Positions 5,977 through 6,007 of a stretch of 6,007 nucleotides of DNA are shown piece by piece. Made by a program: the position numbers and the translations under genes. The notes under the pieces are model-generated. The model had not been told where the DNA came from. It ran no database searches and worked only from the letters and a program-made list of their open reading frames with translations. Location: contig CAYYJS010000091.1 in the NCBI GenBank assembly GCA_964472315.1, forward strand, positions 1 to 6,007. The letters are read 5' to 3'. The DNA is from CAYYJS01 sp964472315. Lineage in GTDB: Bacteria; Verrucomicrobiota; Kiritimatiellia; UBA8416. Each line of letters begins with the position of its first letter. Positions within the stretch are counted from its first letter, which is position 1.

Positions 5977-6007
5977 TCCCTGATCGGGTCGCCTTGACGG
6001 GCTTGCG

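Overview
The window is GC-rich bacterial DNA, densely coded. It holds four genes on the plus strand, packed with 13 nt or less between them or overlapping, and one convergent gene on the minus strand. The first gene encodes ribonuclease HIII. That enzyme is known mainly from Firmicutes, Chlamydiae and some related lineages. With such high GC and lipopolysaccharide-type genes beside it, a Gram-negative PVC-type bacterium (Verrucomicrobiota or Kiritimatiellota) is my best guess. This is inference, and no marker here proves it.

Layout: 1-182 is an intergenic leader with a 23-nt repeat copy at 30-52. rnhC runs 183-1160, followed by an FkbM-family methyltransferase (1174-1947). Its stop overlaps the start of a large two-part protein (1944-4229), which has an N-terminal glycosidase-like barrel and a C-terminal lipopolysaccharide-kinase-like domain. 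A GT-A glycosyltransferase (4219-5046) overlaps the end of that gene. A class I SAM methyltransferase-like gene lies on the minus strand (5080-5835, or up to 5889). The last ~120 bases hold its putative promoter and the second copy of the 23-nt repeat (5954-5976).

The three genes after rnhC read as one translationally coupled module that modifies a surface saccharide: sugar transfer, probable sugar phosphorylation and probable O-methylation. The minus-strand gene may add a further step. The most unusual item is the 761-residue protein. Its barrel appears to lack both catalytic glutamates expected of a clan GH-A glycosidase, has Cys and His near those positions, and is fused to a sugar-kinase-like domain. 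Second is the 23-nt motif (22/23 identical) found once upstream of each of the two transcription units, in the same orientation relative to each.
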